Source: Aquimarina algiphila (GTDB taxonomy: Bacteria > Bacteroidota > Bacteroidia > Flavobacteriales > Flavobacteriaceae). Taken from it: 64,000 bases of DNA. Positions 26,155 to 35,247 of this stretch are shown piece after piece (position 1 is the first letter of the stretch; each line of letters begins with the position of its first letter). The notes beneath the pieces were generated by a model. It was not told where the DNA came from, searched no databases, and saw nothing but the letters and a program-made list of their open reading frames with translations. The translations under genes and the position numbers were made by a program. The stretch is from contig NZ_VLNR01000018.1 of the NCBI RefSeq assembly GCF_007489275.1, positions 1 to 64,000 on the forward strand, read 5' to 3'.

Positions 26155-27119
26155 TCAATTATTTTTTCCTTACACTCTTTTACTAATTCAAAATTCAATC
26201 CATTAAACATAAAAACACATTGACATTTGAAAGTATTTGATTGATTCACATTTTGAAAATAGTCTTGGTCATTATTATTAGATTCACTTTCAATGTAATT
26301 TTTACAATTACAATCGGTTGTTAAGTCATCTGTTTTATAATCTACCGATATCATTCTTGTTTTAGGCTCATATTTAACACCTCCATCCCAATCCCTCAAA
26401 ACAAGAGAGTATGAAAAGTCTTGTTGAAATATTCCATCATTGTAGGTTACCAACATCACACCGCTCAGAAAACAAAGCGAGCATCCTCTGACAAATTTTG
26501 TTAGCACGTATTTAGTTCCTTCTGTTGTTGGTATCGAAAAAATACCAGTAAAACCATCACCATCAAAAACTTCATAAACTTTTGATTTTTGGGTATTCAT
26601 TGAATCTTCTTCTTTTTGTACACTATTGTTTAATTCTGTATAGTGCATCAATGAAACTCTACTTTTATATGTACCTCCTGTTTTTTCATCAATAGAAAAA
26701 TTATAAAGTTTACCATCATCTGATTTTATGACATCTAATTCAGATGAATTAAGTAATTGAGTAATATCATTTTTACCAAACTCGGCATTAGTAACAACTC
26801 TATTTAGGTTATACATTATTTTTTTCTGTAAAAAGAGAATTAAATCATATTTACCAATGGAGTCTCTGACTACAAATTCATAGTCTTTTTTATTTTTAAG
26901 TATGCCTTTTTGATCTTTTTTAGATATCCCTATTTCATTAAACGAATATGAATTTTTTCCATAAATTGAAATCTCCCCGTAGAATTCGAGGTATTTATTG
27001 GTTTTGGAGATAAGTCTTTTAAATGAAATATTTTCTTGAGCAAAAGTAAAATTACTTAGTATCAAAAAAAATAAAATGAATTTTAATGTATTTGTATTTT
27101 TTTCAAGAGCACACAGCAT
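26148..27119 (-). CDS. secreted protein of unknown function
   Basis: The ATG at 27119 is preferred over a GTG at 27122; 323 residues. A hydrophobic signal sequence (TLKFILFFLILSNFTFAQ) is followed by a mature part I do not recognise. It is strand-rich, with a Cys-containing loop GCSLCFLSG and a C-terminal Cys cluster (CNCKN, then FKCQCVF) that could form disulfides or bind metal. It sits between two copies of the small membrane-protein family, and its 3' end overlaps a relic of a third, so it may have arrived with, or been captured by, that duplication. Confidence 0.6.
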   Translation of the reverse strand: MLCALEKNTNTLKFILFFLILSNFTFAQENISFKRLISKTNKYLEFYGEISIYGKNSYSFNEIGISKKDQKGILKNKKDYEFVVRDSIGKYDLILFLQKKIMYNLNRVVTNAEFGKNDITQLLNSSELDVIKSDDGKLYNFSIDEKTGGTYKSRVSLMHYTELNNSVQKEEDSMNTQKSKVYEVFDGDGFTGIFSIPTTEGTKYVLTKFVRGCSLCFLSGVMLVTYNDGIFQQDFSYSLVLRDWDGGVKYEPKTRMISVDYKTDDLTTDCNCKNYIESESNNNDQDYFQNVNQSNTFKCQCVFMFNGLNFELVKECKEKIIED

Positions 27120-27185
27120 CACACCAATGATTTGAACGATTCTAAGATAATGTTTTTGGTCAAGTTGGTAATCTATTTTTTGATT

Positions 27186-27488
27186 TTAAATCAATTTTCT
27201 TTTTAAACTTTTCAAACAAAAAACAAAACGTTCAAATGCAAACGAATATAACAGAACATTAAGAATTAGTCCTCCTATTAAACCATATATCCCTTTTACA
27301 ACTCCAGAATATCCAATAGCATCTGTAGGTAATTTAAATATCGTATTTAGTTTCATTAAAAACTCTGTCGTGGGAGTAAAAACTAGTGTTCCCCTATCAT
27401 TAGCATTCCCTAATATGCTGCAGATTGCTGCTAAAACAAAAAGTAAAATAAATGTTACAATGTACGTATGTATATTAATCTTTTTCAT
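27186..27488 (-). CDS. small membrane protein with palindrome-type promoter
   Basis: This is 100 residues long. An N-terminal helix (YIVTFILLFVLAAICSIL) and a C-terminal helix (LIGGLILNVLLYSFAFERF) flank a loop with KLPTDAIGYSGVVKG. The end is Lys-rich. It is a paralogue of 25671-25982. Its promoter (27536-27604) carries the same palindrome design as the adhesin operon and the 7510 cluster, so the three are likely controlled together. The function is unknown. Confidence 0.6.
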   Translation of the reverse strand: MKKINIHTYIVTFILLFVLAAICSILGNANDRGTLVFTPTTEFLMKLNTIFKLPTDAIGYSGVVKGIYGLIGGLILNVLLYSFAFERFVFCLKSLKRKLI

Positions 27489-27535
27489 CTGTAGTTGCGT
27501 ATTAAAAGTTAAAATGAATTATTCTTAATACTGTG

Positions 27536-27604
27536 CAAGATATAGTCGTTTGGAAGTATACCAAACACCATAAACAATGAAAATTAGTGCCCTGAAAACA
27601 GGGG
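27536..27604 (-). promoter_or_regulatory. promoter with CCCTG-N4-CAGGG box
   Basis: On the minus strand the palindrome (27604-27590) is followed after exactly 20 nt by GGTGTTTGGTATAC (27569-27556) and by ATATCTTG (27543-27536) as the -7 box. GGTG-to-box distance is 33-34 nt, as at the two sites in 7072-7393. The palindrome centre would lie near -67. The gene start at 27488 is about 42 nt downstream of the predicted start site. Confidence 0.55.
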
Positions 27605-27677
27605 ATTATTAATAAGGAAAAAAGGGGTTGGAATTTCTTATATCCAATTTATAAAAGAGGTTCAATAAAAAAAGGAG

Positions 27678-28490
27678 TTAATAACCACGCGTGTACTTTT
27701 CTTTTTCGACAAGAGCAATTGCCTGTTTACCATTACCTGTAAGAAATTTTGTTTTTAGCGTTACTCTTTCTTTTAACCTTTGAAAAAATACAATAAAATG
27801 CAAATGTGGCCCGGTAGCCCAACCTACATCTCCACTATATCCTATAAACTGACCTATTTTTATTTGATCTCCAATCTTTACTTCTGCTCCATTCTTTTTG
27901 ATATGAGTATATTCAGCAAAAGTACCATCACTATGATATATAAGAATAAAATTATTATATTTTGCACATTCTGATGTTGTACAACTTTTACTAAAACTTT
28001 CTTCTATATCTACTACAACTCCATCTCTAGCGGCATATATTTTAGTTCCTACAGGCATTTTAAAATCTAGCGCATTTTCATTTTTGTGGGAGACAGCGCC
28101 ATTATATCCTTGGGATAACCAATATTCTTTTCCTTTTGGAAACGGTAAATAATACTTAAAGTTAGTATCATACTTCTTCAGGTTATGATTCCCATGATTA
28201 TAGGTAGACTCATACCCTAATTTTATACGTTTTTTTCTATCAATTACGGTTAGATCTGTAATGATGTGTTTCTTGGTTTTTGCAGGCACAACAAACACCT
28301 TATTATTTCCATTAGTAGAGTTTAAATTCTCTAATCTGAAATCTATCTTAGCTGAAACCGGACTATACTCATCATTATCTGCAAGGATAGCAAAACCATT
28401 CTCAGTTTCTTCATAATAAAGTTTAAAGTTATCCTGAGAAAACAGAGATATCGAAAATAAACTTAAAATAAGAAGAGTACTGGTTTTCAT
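27678..28490 (-). CDS. M23 family metallopeptidase (LytM type)
   Basis: This 270-residue protein has a signal peptide ending near SLFSQ. The LytM domain occupies about residues 115-240: zinc His and Asp in HKNENALDF (about 134-141), a core strand YAARDGVVVD, GEVKIG-like turn (VKIGDQIKIG) and the HLH motif in GPHLHF (about 228-232). Such enzymes cut peptidoglycan peptide bridges. Two Cys in SCTTSEC could form a disulfide. The catalytic set is complete, so an active periplasmic endopeptidase is likely. It is a single gene. Confidence 0.85.
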   Translation of the reverse strand: MKTSTLLILSLFSISLFSQDNFKLYYEETENGFAILADNDEYSPVSAKIDFRLENLNSTNGNNKVFVVPAKTKKHIITDLTVIDRKKRIKLGYESTYNHGNHNLKKYDTNFKYYLPFPKGKEYWLSQGYNGAVSHKNENALDFKMPVGTKIYAARDGVVVDIEESFSKSCTTSECAKYNNFILIYHSDGTFAEYTHIKKNGAEVKIGDQIKIGQFIGYSGDVGWATGPHLHFIVFFQRLKERVTLKTKFLTGNGKQAIALVEKEKYTRGY

Positions 28491-28642
28491 ATTTTTTTAG
28501 TTTTTAATGATTGTCTAGAGGTTTTATACTTTTATTTTAATTAGTACCAAAAACTATACCGAGTATATTTCCCTTTTATATTGGATACTATAACCTCTAT
28601 AAGTTACAAAAAAAAATAAATCTAGTTTTTAAGAAACCTAGT

Positions 28643-30424
28643 CTAATAATTAAACTTATAAGTAACTCCTCCTAAAACCTGTATCCCTTGAACTGGGAAA
28701 TTGACCCAGCGTTCATAATTTTCTCCAGCCAGATTATTTCCTTTTACAAAAAATGAAAGCTGATCACTTAAACGATACCCCAGATTAACATTAGCATCAA
28801 AATAGTTATCCAAAGTAACTATAGACTCTGGAAGTGAAGGAAGAGCAATAACTTGATTGTTTATATCCTTTCTTTCACCTACATAAAATAGTTGAGCTCC
28901 AAAATACCATTGTTTATTAATTTGATAATCCATAAGCACTGAAGCTTTGATTTCAGGTAAATTCCATGCTTCTTGTTCGTCTTCTGTACTATAATTAAAA
29001 TATTCTGCAGAAGCTCCCAGTTTAAACTTCTTATTAATTTCAAAATTTAACTCCCCGTATCCTACTAGAGTATTGATATCATCATAACGATACGAAAATG
29101 AATTTCCATAATCAAAACCTTCTAGTTGTAATGTTGGTCTAGCATTGTTTACAAATAATGGTTTTTCATCTTCAGAAACATAACTTCCTCTAAAATTATA
29201 ACTTACTACATCAGATATCTTTCCTTTTAATCCTATATATGCATCATATAAAGTATTTGTAGGTTCTATAATTAATGTAGGAGAAACAAAAGGGTTTTGT
29301 TGTACAGCATCTCTATAACTATTCTGTTCTAATTCTCCTTCTAAACCACCATACGCAATAACAGCTTCCTCTAGTAATCTATAAGAAGCAGTAACTTTTG
29401 GATAAATAAAGAAATCATTATCGCTATTTTCTGTATCAATACTGTAATATACAGCTGCTCCCAGATTTACCGTAAGATTATCCCTAAGAATCACCAGGCT
29501 TGGATTTACTCCCAAATTTAGAATACCATATTTATTGGGAGTTTGCGAAGCAAAGTCAAGATCTCTCTCAAAATTACCACTTAGATAATCAACAATAAAA
29601 TTAGTGGTAATCAAATTATCTCCTATTTCAAACTCAAAAGTCGGTTTTGCAACGACATGATGTTCTACAGAGCTTAAAGCATCACCAAAAAATCTATAAT
29701 TTAATGATGCTTTCTTAAAATATAAATCATCAAATTGAAGCTTCCCTCCAATTTTGGCACCAAAATAACTTTGTTGTGGATCGATGGCATCAATTTGTAC
29801 TTGCGTTAGCTCAGGAATTTCTGGAAGTCCATACCAATTATACAACTGATGTTCTACTCCAACTTCTATTCCGTATGTATAATCTCTTGTTCGGGAAGTA
29901 TAATTAAGATCCAGAAAAGTATTATAAAACTTATCATCCAGTTGTACATCTTCAATACCACCTTGTGAAGAATTATGATGCAAATACAATCCTATATTAT
30001 CTGATCTATTGATCTGAAAGTTACTATAAAATTCTGCAAGAACCGATGTGAAATTTCCAAATCCTAATGTTGCATAATTATCATAGATCTCAATGGGTTT
30101 AGGTCTATCAATATTAGCTGCGCGACCTTTGGCTGGAGTATATGTTGATGCTACAGGTACCGAAAATATACTATATCGAATTTCTTTTTTTTGTTGTGTC
30201 ACCGAATCATTAAGAATTGGCGTAGATTTAATTTTAAACGCATCACTAATTGTTGGTGTATATGCCTTAACAATAACTACCCTTTCAGTTTCAAGCGTTT
30301 CTTTTTCTTTTTCCTGTGAAAAAGTTACTGTACTTATAAAAGTACTTATAAGAAGTAATACTCCAGACCCAATTGGTTTTGAAAAACTACAAGGGCTATT
30401 CATTTTTTTAAAATATGTAAGCAT
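28643..30424 (-). CDS. TonB-dependent-receptor-like outer-membrane barrel
   Basis: The frame opens at 30532, inside the upstream gene; the ATG at 30424 is the first that avoids this overlap, with a second ATG at 30403. From 30424 the protein has 593 residues and a signal sequence ending near VTFSQ. The rest is a long beta barrel (for example LGFGNFTSVLAEFYSNFQ and YTYGIEVGVEHQLYNWYG) ending in aromatic VTYKFNY, as in outer-membrane barrels. A plug domain is not obvious, and the N-terminal part is shorter than in full TonB receptors. It lies downstream of, and probably co-transcribed with, a large TPR protein, a pairing common in this phylum. Confidence 0.7.
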   Translation of the reverse strand: MLTYFKKMNSPCSFSKPIGSGVLLLISTFISTVTFSQEKEKETLETERVVIVKAYTPTISDAFKIKSTPILNDSVTQQKKEIRYSIFSVPVASTYTPAKGRAANIDRPKPIEIYDNYATLGFGNFTSVLAEFYSNFQINRSDNIGLYLHHNSSQGGIEDVQLDDKFYNTFLDLNYTSRTRDYTYGIEVGVEHQLYNWYGLPEIPELTQVQIDAIDPQQSYFGAKIGGKLQFDDLYFKKASLNYRFFGDALSSVEHHVVAKPTFEFEIGDNLITTNFIVDYLSGNFERDLDFASQTPNKYGILNLGVNPSLVILRDNLTVNLGAAVYYSIDTENSDNDFFIYPKVTASYRLLEEAVIAYGGLEGELEQNSYRDAVQQNPFVSPTLIIEPTNTLYDAYIGLKGKISDVVSYNFRGSYVSEDEKPLFVNNARPTLQLEGFDYGNSFSYRYDDINTLVGYGELNFEINKKFKLGASAEYFNYSTEDEQEAWNLPEIKASVLMDYQINKQWYFGAQLFYVGERKDINNQVIALPSLPESIVTLDNYFDANVNLGYRLSDQLSFFVKGNNLAGENYERWVNFPVQGIQVLGGVTYKFNY

Positions 30425-30452
30425 ATGATACAACTCGTTTAATAACTGATTA

Positions 30453-33400
30453 TTATTGTTCGGTTTGGATAGATGAATTTGTTTTTGCCTCTTCGGCTTT
30501 GATTTTTTTAAGTTCGATAGTTGCCTCATCAATTACCTCTGGGTAATCTGTAAAGTTTTTAATCACACTTTCCAAAATATAGGTTGCCTGATATGCATCC
30601 TTAAGGCCATAGAAATTTTTTGCCATAAGTACTAATCCTTTAGACCCATACAATCGATATCCGGGGAAATCTTTAGATAGTTTTTGAACAGTTTCATTAG
30701 AGCTTTTATAATTTCCTTCTTGGTTCTTAAAGTAAGCTTCATAATATAAAGCCTCTGCAGCCAATTCTCCTGTTGCAATTTTCTGCACTTCGGCATATGC
30801 TCGTTTTGCCCTCTCCATATCGACAGTTTGGAAAGCTGCCCGTGCTGTAAAAATTTTAGCATCACTTTTTACATCGTTTTGGATTTTTGGATTAGCCAAC
30901 ACTTTATCCGCATATTCAATAGTCTTTTGATACTTTAGTAACTGATAATATGATTTCATCAAATTAGATTGTGCAAAGATTATGTTCTGAGGATAATCTG
31001 CATCACTTTCTAGACGTTCTAATACCGGAATTGCTTTTTCATAATTGCGGTTCTCCAGGTGTATCTGGGATAATCTTGCAAGAGATTGTTCTGTATACTC
31101 TGTGCGATCCTGTTGTAATACATATTCATAATGGGGTACAGCAGTTTCTTTTTGTCCTTTTTTGAAATATAATTGTGCCAGATGAAAATTACTTTTTAAA
31201 GCGTGTAATCCATTTGGAAATTCATTTAAATATTTTTCAAAACCATTAATTGCTGCATTATCATTATTCTCCAAAAATTGTTTCTCTGCAGCTTCAAACG
31301 AAGTGTTATCCAAATCTGCATCACTCACATCAACAAAACTCAGTCCTTTAACCCAAGTAGCGTATTCTTCTGTTCTACCCAGATCTACATAAATCAACCT
31401 AGCTGTATTTACTGCTTGAATAGCTTCATCGGTACCTGGATATTCTGCTACTACCTTTTTAAATTTTGATAATGCCTGATCTCCTTTATCTCCATTGTAA
31501 TAGATCAAGCCTTGTTTTAATAGAGCTTTTGGCACATATGAACTTCTGGGTAAGTCACGGATAAGACGATCATAGGCATCAATCCCTCGTTGCACCTTAT
31601 TTTCAGACACATACACATCACCTAGAGCAAACATAGCATCATCACGATACGTAGATCTAGGATATTTTTTTAAGAACATCTCAAGATCCTGAATCTTTTT
31701 ATTATGTTTATTTACAAAACCATAACTAATTGCTTTCTGATAATGTGCATAATCAGAATCAGGTCCGTTTTTATCAATTGCCTGGTTATATGCTTCCATA
31801 GCCGGCCAATATTTACTAGATATAAAATGACTATCTCCTAGTCTTAAATAAGTATCAACCTGCCTTGCTTCATCTATATTATCCTTTTTAGAAAACGTAT
31901 CAAAATACGTTGTAGCTTGAGGGTATTGTTTTAATTTAAAATACGTATATCCCAAATTATAATCAATCTGTTGATATTCATTCGTGGTAGAAGCTCCTGC
32001 ACTACTTTGAAAATCTTTAAACCCAATTAACGCATCATCAAAATTAGTAAGTAAATAATCACTTTCTGCCTTCCAATACGTTGCCTTAGCCGTAAACTTA
32101 GGATCAACTTGCTCTTTTAAGGATTTATCAAAATATAAGATGGCTTCTGTATATTTATTTTCATTATACAATTCGATCCCTCTATAAAAAGCAACTTTTT
32201 GATATACTTCCTTATCTGCAAAGTTTCGACTACCTTCAAGCAAATCCATTGCTTCTTTATAATTTTTTGAGGTGATATACGAACTGATTAAAAGTTCCTT
32301 AATCTCTTCTTCAAATTCGGTATTAGGATATTGATCCAGATATGATAATAATACTTTTGGAGCACTCTCAAAAGAATTTCCTATCTCATAACTAAGTTTT
32401 GCATAATTATATGTAGCATCTTCTTTTATTTTAGCTTCAAAATCCATTTCTGAAGCATTCTTAAAAGCATTTAATGCTTGTTGTTTTTGGTCAGTTTTTA
32501 AATACGATTCTGCCAAGTGATAATATGCATTTTGAGCAGTAGCATTGCGGCCGTCTACAATTTTATTGAATTGAGAAATTGCATTTTGATACTCACCTTG
32601 CTTATAATATGCATATCCTAAGAAATAATGATCTGTATTATTCCATTTTCCTTTTCGACCTCTATATTCTTTAAGATACGGAATCGCTTTTTGATATTCG
32701 CCAAGGTTGAAATAACTCTCTCCAATAATCTTATTTAATTCAGATTTTTCTGAAGGTTTTGATTTTGGTATCTGAGTCAAGCCTTCGTTAATAGCTTCTT
32801 GAAAATTACCCGACTTAAAATTCATGTCACTTTGAAAATAAGATAGGTTCTTATTATATTGATCTAAATCCTTAACTTCATCAAATAATTTATCTGCTTC
32901 CTTATAATTATCTCCTTCATATGCAATAAAGCCCAAATAGTATTTTGCCTTTGCTCCATACTCTGGTGAATCTTCTACCTGATTAAGGAATTTTTTAGCT
33001 TCGTTAAATCGTTGGATTTTGAAATAAGCATACCCATTATTAAAGTCATACTTTTCTTTTTCTGTTCGGCTTAAATTTCCTTCATCTACCTTATCGTACC
33101 ATTTACGGGCATATGCATATTTCCCATTATCAAAATAATATGTAGCTGCATCAAGATAAGCAGCATTACGCTTAATACTTGTTGGATATTGTACTACAAA
33201 TTCTTCTAAAAGTTGATCTGCATCTTTTTGATTTAACCAGACAGCACAATTAGCAATATAATAACTACAATTGGCGTCAATATTTTCATCTCCTGAAGCT
33301 TCACGCACTTTATCAAAAAGAGTTTGAGCTGCCAGAAACTGCTTATTGTTATACAATTCTAGTGCCTGATTATATTGCACTAATTCATTGGTATAAATTG

Positions 33401-33470
33401 CGGATTGCTGTGCAGATATATGTGCAGACAGGCAAATCACAAAAAGCATCGAGGTGATGTATTTGTTCAT
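30453..33470 (-). CDS. large periplasmic TPR-repeat protein
   Basis: This 1,005-residue protein has a signal peptide ending at SAQQ. Nearly the whole mature protein is tetratricopeptide-like repeats (for example AKYYLGFIAYEGDNYKEAD, DHYFLGYAYYKQGEYQNA, DDAMFALGDVYVSENKVQR). Such proteins act as protein-binding scaffolds, often in outer-membrane complexes. The barrel protein at 28643-30424 follows after 28 nt on the same strand, which suggests that the two work as a unit. Which process they serve is not shown by the sequence. Confidence 0.8.
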   Translation of the reverse strand: MNKYITSMLFVICLSAHISAQQSAIYTNELVQYNQALELYNNKQFLAAQTLFDKVREASGDENIDANCSYYIANCAVWLNQKDADQLLEEFVVQYPTSIKRNAAYLDAATYYFDNGKYAYARKWYDKVDEGNLSRTEKEKYDFNNGYAYFKIQRFNEAKKFLNQVEDSPEYGAKAKYYLGFIAYEGDNYKEADKLFDEVKDLDQYNKNLSYFQSDMNFKSGNFQEAINEGLTQIPKSKPSEKSELNKIIGESYFNLGEYQKAIPYLKEYRGRKGKWNNTDHYFLGYAYYKQGEYQNAISQFNKIVDGRNATAQNAYYHLAESYLKTDQKQQALNAFKNASEMDFEAKIKEDATYNYAKLSYEIGNSFESAPKVLLSYLDQYPNTEFEEEIKELLISSYITSKNYKEAMDLLEGSRNFADKEVYQKVAFYRGIELYNENKYTEAILYFDKSLKEQVDPKFTAKATYWKAESDYLLTNFDDALIGFKDFQSSAGASTTNEYQQIDYNLGYTYFKLKQYPQATTYFDTFSKKDNIDEARQVDTYLRLGDSHFISSKYWPAMEAYNQAIDKNGPDSDYAHYQKAISYGFVNKHNKKIQDLEMFLKKYPRSTYRDDAMFALGDVYVSENKVQRGIDAYDRLIRDLPRSSYVPKALLKQGLIYYNGDKGDQALSKFKKVVAEYPGTDEAIQAVNTARLIYVDLGRTEEYATWVKGLSFVDVSDADLDNTSFEAAEKQFLENNDNAAINGFEKYLNEFPNGLHALKSNFHLAQLYFKKGQKETAVPHYEYVLQQDRTEYTEQSLARLSQIHLENRNYEKAIPVLERLESDADYPQNIIFAQSNLMKSYYQLLKYQKTIEYADKVLANPKIQNDVKSDAKIFTARAAFQTVDMERAKRAYAEVQKIATGELAAEALYYEAYFKNQEGNYKSSNETVQKLSKDFPGYRLYGSKGLVLMAKNFYGLKDAYQATYILESVIKNFTDYPEVIDEATIELKKIKAEEAKTNSSIQTEQ

Positions 33471-33884
33471 TTAACTAAGTATTACAATAAAAAAGTAAAT
33501 ATCGTTTCCCGTGGATAAATTTTATGTTAAAGATAGCCTAATCTTCATTTTAATAACGAAAGATTTTCGAGATAATTACATTCTTAATTTATAATTATGA
33601 ATTCTTTATGAATGTCATCTACTGAAAACACTGCATTTAGAAAGCTTTTATTAAGAAAACACAGTCTTCGCACTTAGCAAAAAAATATTAAATCACTACA
33701 GAGTTTACCTTATGATCATCTATAAGTATTCATTCCTTTCTTGTTTTACTCTGAGAAATCTAAAATATTTATTCTAAATTTTGGTTAATTATATAAGTTG
33801 GTTGAAAACTATTAGTATACCTAATTTTTTTTAACAGAAAACTTTTTACTTTTACCAAATACTATTAATTCTGAATCATAAACT

Positions 33885-34568
33885 ATGTCCAATACGGTAT
33901 TAAGCCTTAAAAATGCTTCAATCTATCAACGTGAAAGCTTAATTCTATCTGATGTCAATGTAGAAGTAAACAAAGGTGATTTTGTATACCTTATTGGTAA
34001 AACCGGTACAGGAAAAAGTAGTTTTATGAAAACCTTATATGGTGACCTTCCATTATTAGAAGGCGAAGGAAGTATTGTTGACTTTGATCTTCCTTCATTA
34101 CAAGAAAATCAAATTCCTTTTCTGAGAAGAAAACTGGGTATTGTATTTCAAGATTTCAAATTATTAAATGACCGAACTGTAAAAGGTAATCTTGTATTTG
34201 TGCTTAAGGCTACTGGATGGACAGATGAAAAAGCAATGGATAGTAAAATTGATGATGTTTTGGATAAGGTAGGAATGAAAACTAAAGATTTTAAATTTCC
34301 TTATCAATTATCTGGTGGAGAACAACAACGCATTGCGATTGCAAGAGCACTATTAAACGATCCAGAATTAATATTAGCAGATGAGCCTACTGGGAATCTT
34401 GATCCACAAACCTCTGTTGAAGTTATGGAAGTATTACAAGATATTAATAAAAATGGTAATACCATTCTTATGGCTACTCATGATTATGCTTTACTTCTTA
34501 AATACCCTTCTAAAACCTTAAAGTGCGATGGAAATAAAGTTTTTGAAGTTGTACAAAGAAAAGGATAG
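33885..34568 (+). CDS. ftsE: cell division ATP-binding protein FtsE
   Basis: This 227-residue ABC ATPase is the usual FtsE length. Walker A is GKTGTGKS (38-45), the Q loop lies in IVFQDFKLL, the signature is LSGGEQQRIA (about 143-152) and Walker B is LILADEPTG (about 162-170). The short form with VFQDFKLL is characteristic of FtsE, which with FtsX activates septal hydrolases. ftsX is not adjacent, as is common in this phylum. The 33471-33884 spacer upstream is AT-rich with no gene seen; a box reading TTTACTTTTACC near 33845 could be its promoter. Confidence 0.85.
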   Translation: MSNTVLSLKNASIYQRESLILSDVNVEVNKGDFVYLIGKTGTGKSSFMKTLYGDLPLLEGEGSIVDFDLPSLQENQIPFLRRKLGIVFQDFKLLNDRTVKGNLVFVLKATGWTDEKAMDSKIDDVLDKVGMKTKDFKFPYQLSGGEQQRIAIARALLNDPELILADEPTGNLDPQTSVEVMEVLQDINKNGNTILMATHDYALLLKYPSKTLKCDGNKVFEVVQRKG

Positions 34569-34749
34569 CATAAAACATCAACTTTAATCAATTCGAAAAC
34601 ATTTAAGTTTAAAAACTTCCCGAAAACGAGTACTAAAACTGATGAAATACAGTAATTTGTGTTTTTTGTCGTAAAAAAAATGTGTTTTACCGAATATTTA
34701 ACGTTTTTTACAAGTTCCACTCCGGTTTTTCTTATTACATTTGTAATGT

Positions 34750-34876
34750 CAAAAAATAAAGAAATTAAATACGGCAATTCGCCCCAAATATCGAATAAGC
34801 CCCCAAACATTTAATTCGCCCCAAACCAAAACCCCAAAATATCGAAAGAAAAACCCGAGTCAGCTCGGGTTTTTTC
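34750..34876 (+). ncRNA. candidate small RNA between ftsE and the peptide gene
   Basis: A perfect TAnnTTTG box (TACATTTG, 34736-34743) lies about 125 nt before a strong terminator (34849-34876). The interval contains two copies of AATTCGCCCCAAA and of ATATCGAA. A 22-codon frame from the ATG at 34746 would start upstream of the predicted transcript start, so I prefer a non-coding transcript. It is a weak call: no -33 element is clear. Confidence 0.3.
34849..34876. terminator. strong bidirectional terminator
   Basis: Arms AAAAACCCGAG (34849-34859) and CTCGGGTTTTT (34864-34874) with a 4-nt loop and a T run. It ends the candidate RNA downstream of ftsE. Confidence 0.85.
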
Positions 34877-35038
34877 GTTTTTATAGTATTGATGTTTTTA
34901 GTGCACTCTCCAAATTCTTAAAGTTTTTATAAAAATCTAAACATTAATTAGTTTGGCCCAATTCCTGTAATCTATCCTATAAAAGAGTACTCTATTATCT
35001 CTTTTTAAAAATTTTTGTATCACATAAAAAGTAAGGTT

Positions 35039-35137
35039 ATGAAATTATTCTATGGGATTATGATTATTGATATCAAAGCATTAAAGAATTTTTTGAAACA
35101 ATTACCCGGGGCTAGTAGGTATGCTATGAGAAAGTAA
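35039..35137 (+). CDS. 32-residue peptide of the LPGAS family, copy 5
   Basis: ATG at 35039, preceded by AAGG (35033-35036), then 32 codons and TAA at 35135-35137. The peptide starts MKLFYGIMIIDIKALK and ends FLKQLPGASRYAMRK. It aligns without gaps to four peptides at 62018-63318 and is closest to copy 2 (shared LFYGI, KALK and FLKQLP). Synonymous codons differ from the other copies, which argues for selection on the protein. It has its own terminator at 35196-35225. No signal peptide or metal motif; net positive. Function unknown. Confidence 0.75.
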   Translation: MKLFYGIMIIDIKALKNFLKQLPGASRYAMRK

Positions 35138-35195
35138 AGTTTTTCAGGTTGTATTTAAAAAAAGATCAAGAATATCTGTTTTTGATTTGGTATAA

Positions 35196-35225
35196 AAAAA
35201 CCCCAGACAAAAATCTGGGGTTTTT
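35196..35225. terminator. terminator of peptide copy 5 and of typA
   Basis: Arms AAAAACCCCAGA (35196-35207) and TCTGGGGTTTTT (35214-35225) with a 6-nt loop. It lies between the plus-strand peptide gene and the minus-strand typA stop. Confidence 0.85.
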
Positions 35226-35247
35226 ATTTTAAACTTCATTATACCGT

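Noticed and set aside
33471-33884. Possible small genes in the spacer between the TPR gene and ftsE
   Set aside because: ATG frames on both strands stop after a few codons, and no member of the LPGAS peptide family is present.
34746-34814. 22-codon ORF starting at the ATG at 34746
   Set aside because: The TAnnTTTG box at 34736-34743 predicts transcription starting after this ATG, and I see no related peptide elsewhere in the window.
35090-35140. Reading of the GC-rich CCCGGGGC segment as part of a tRNA or structured RNA
   Set aside because: It is the codon run for the peptide core LPGAS and does not fold as a tRNA.
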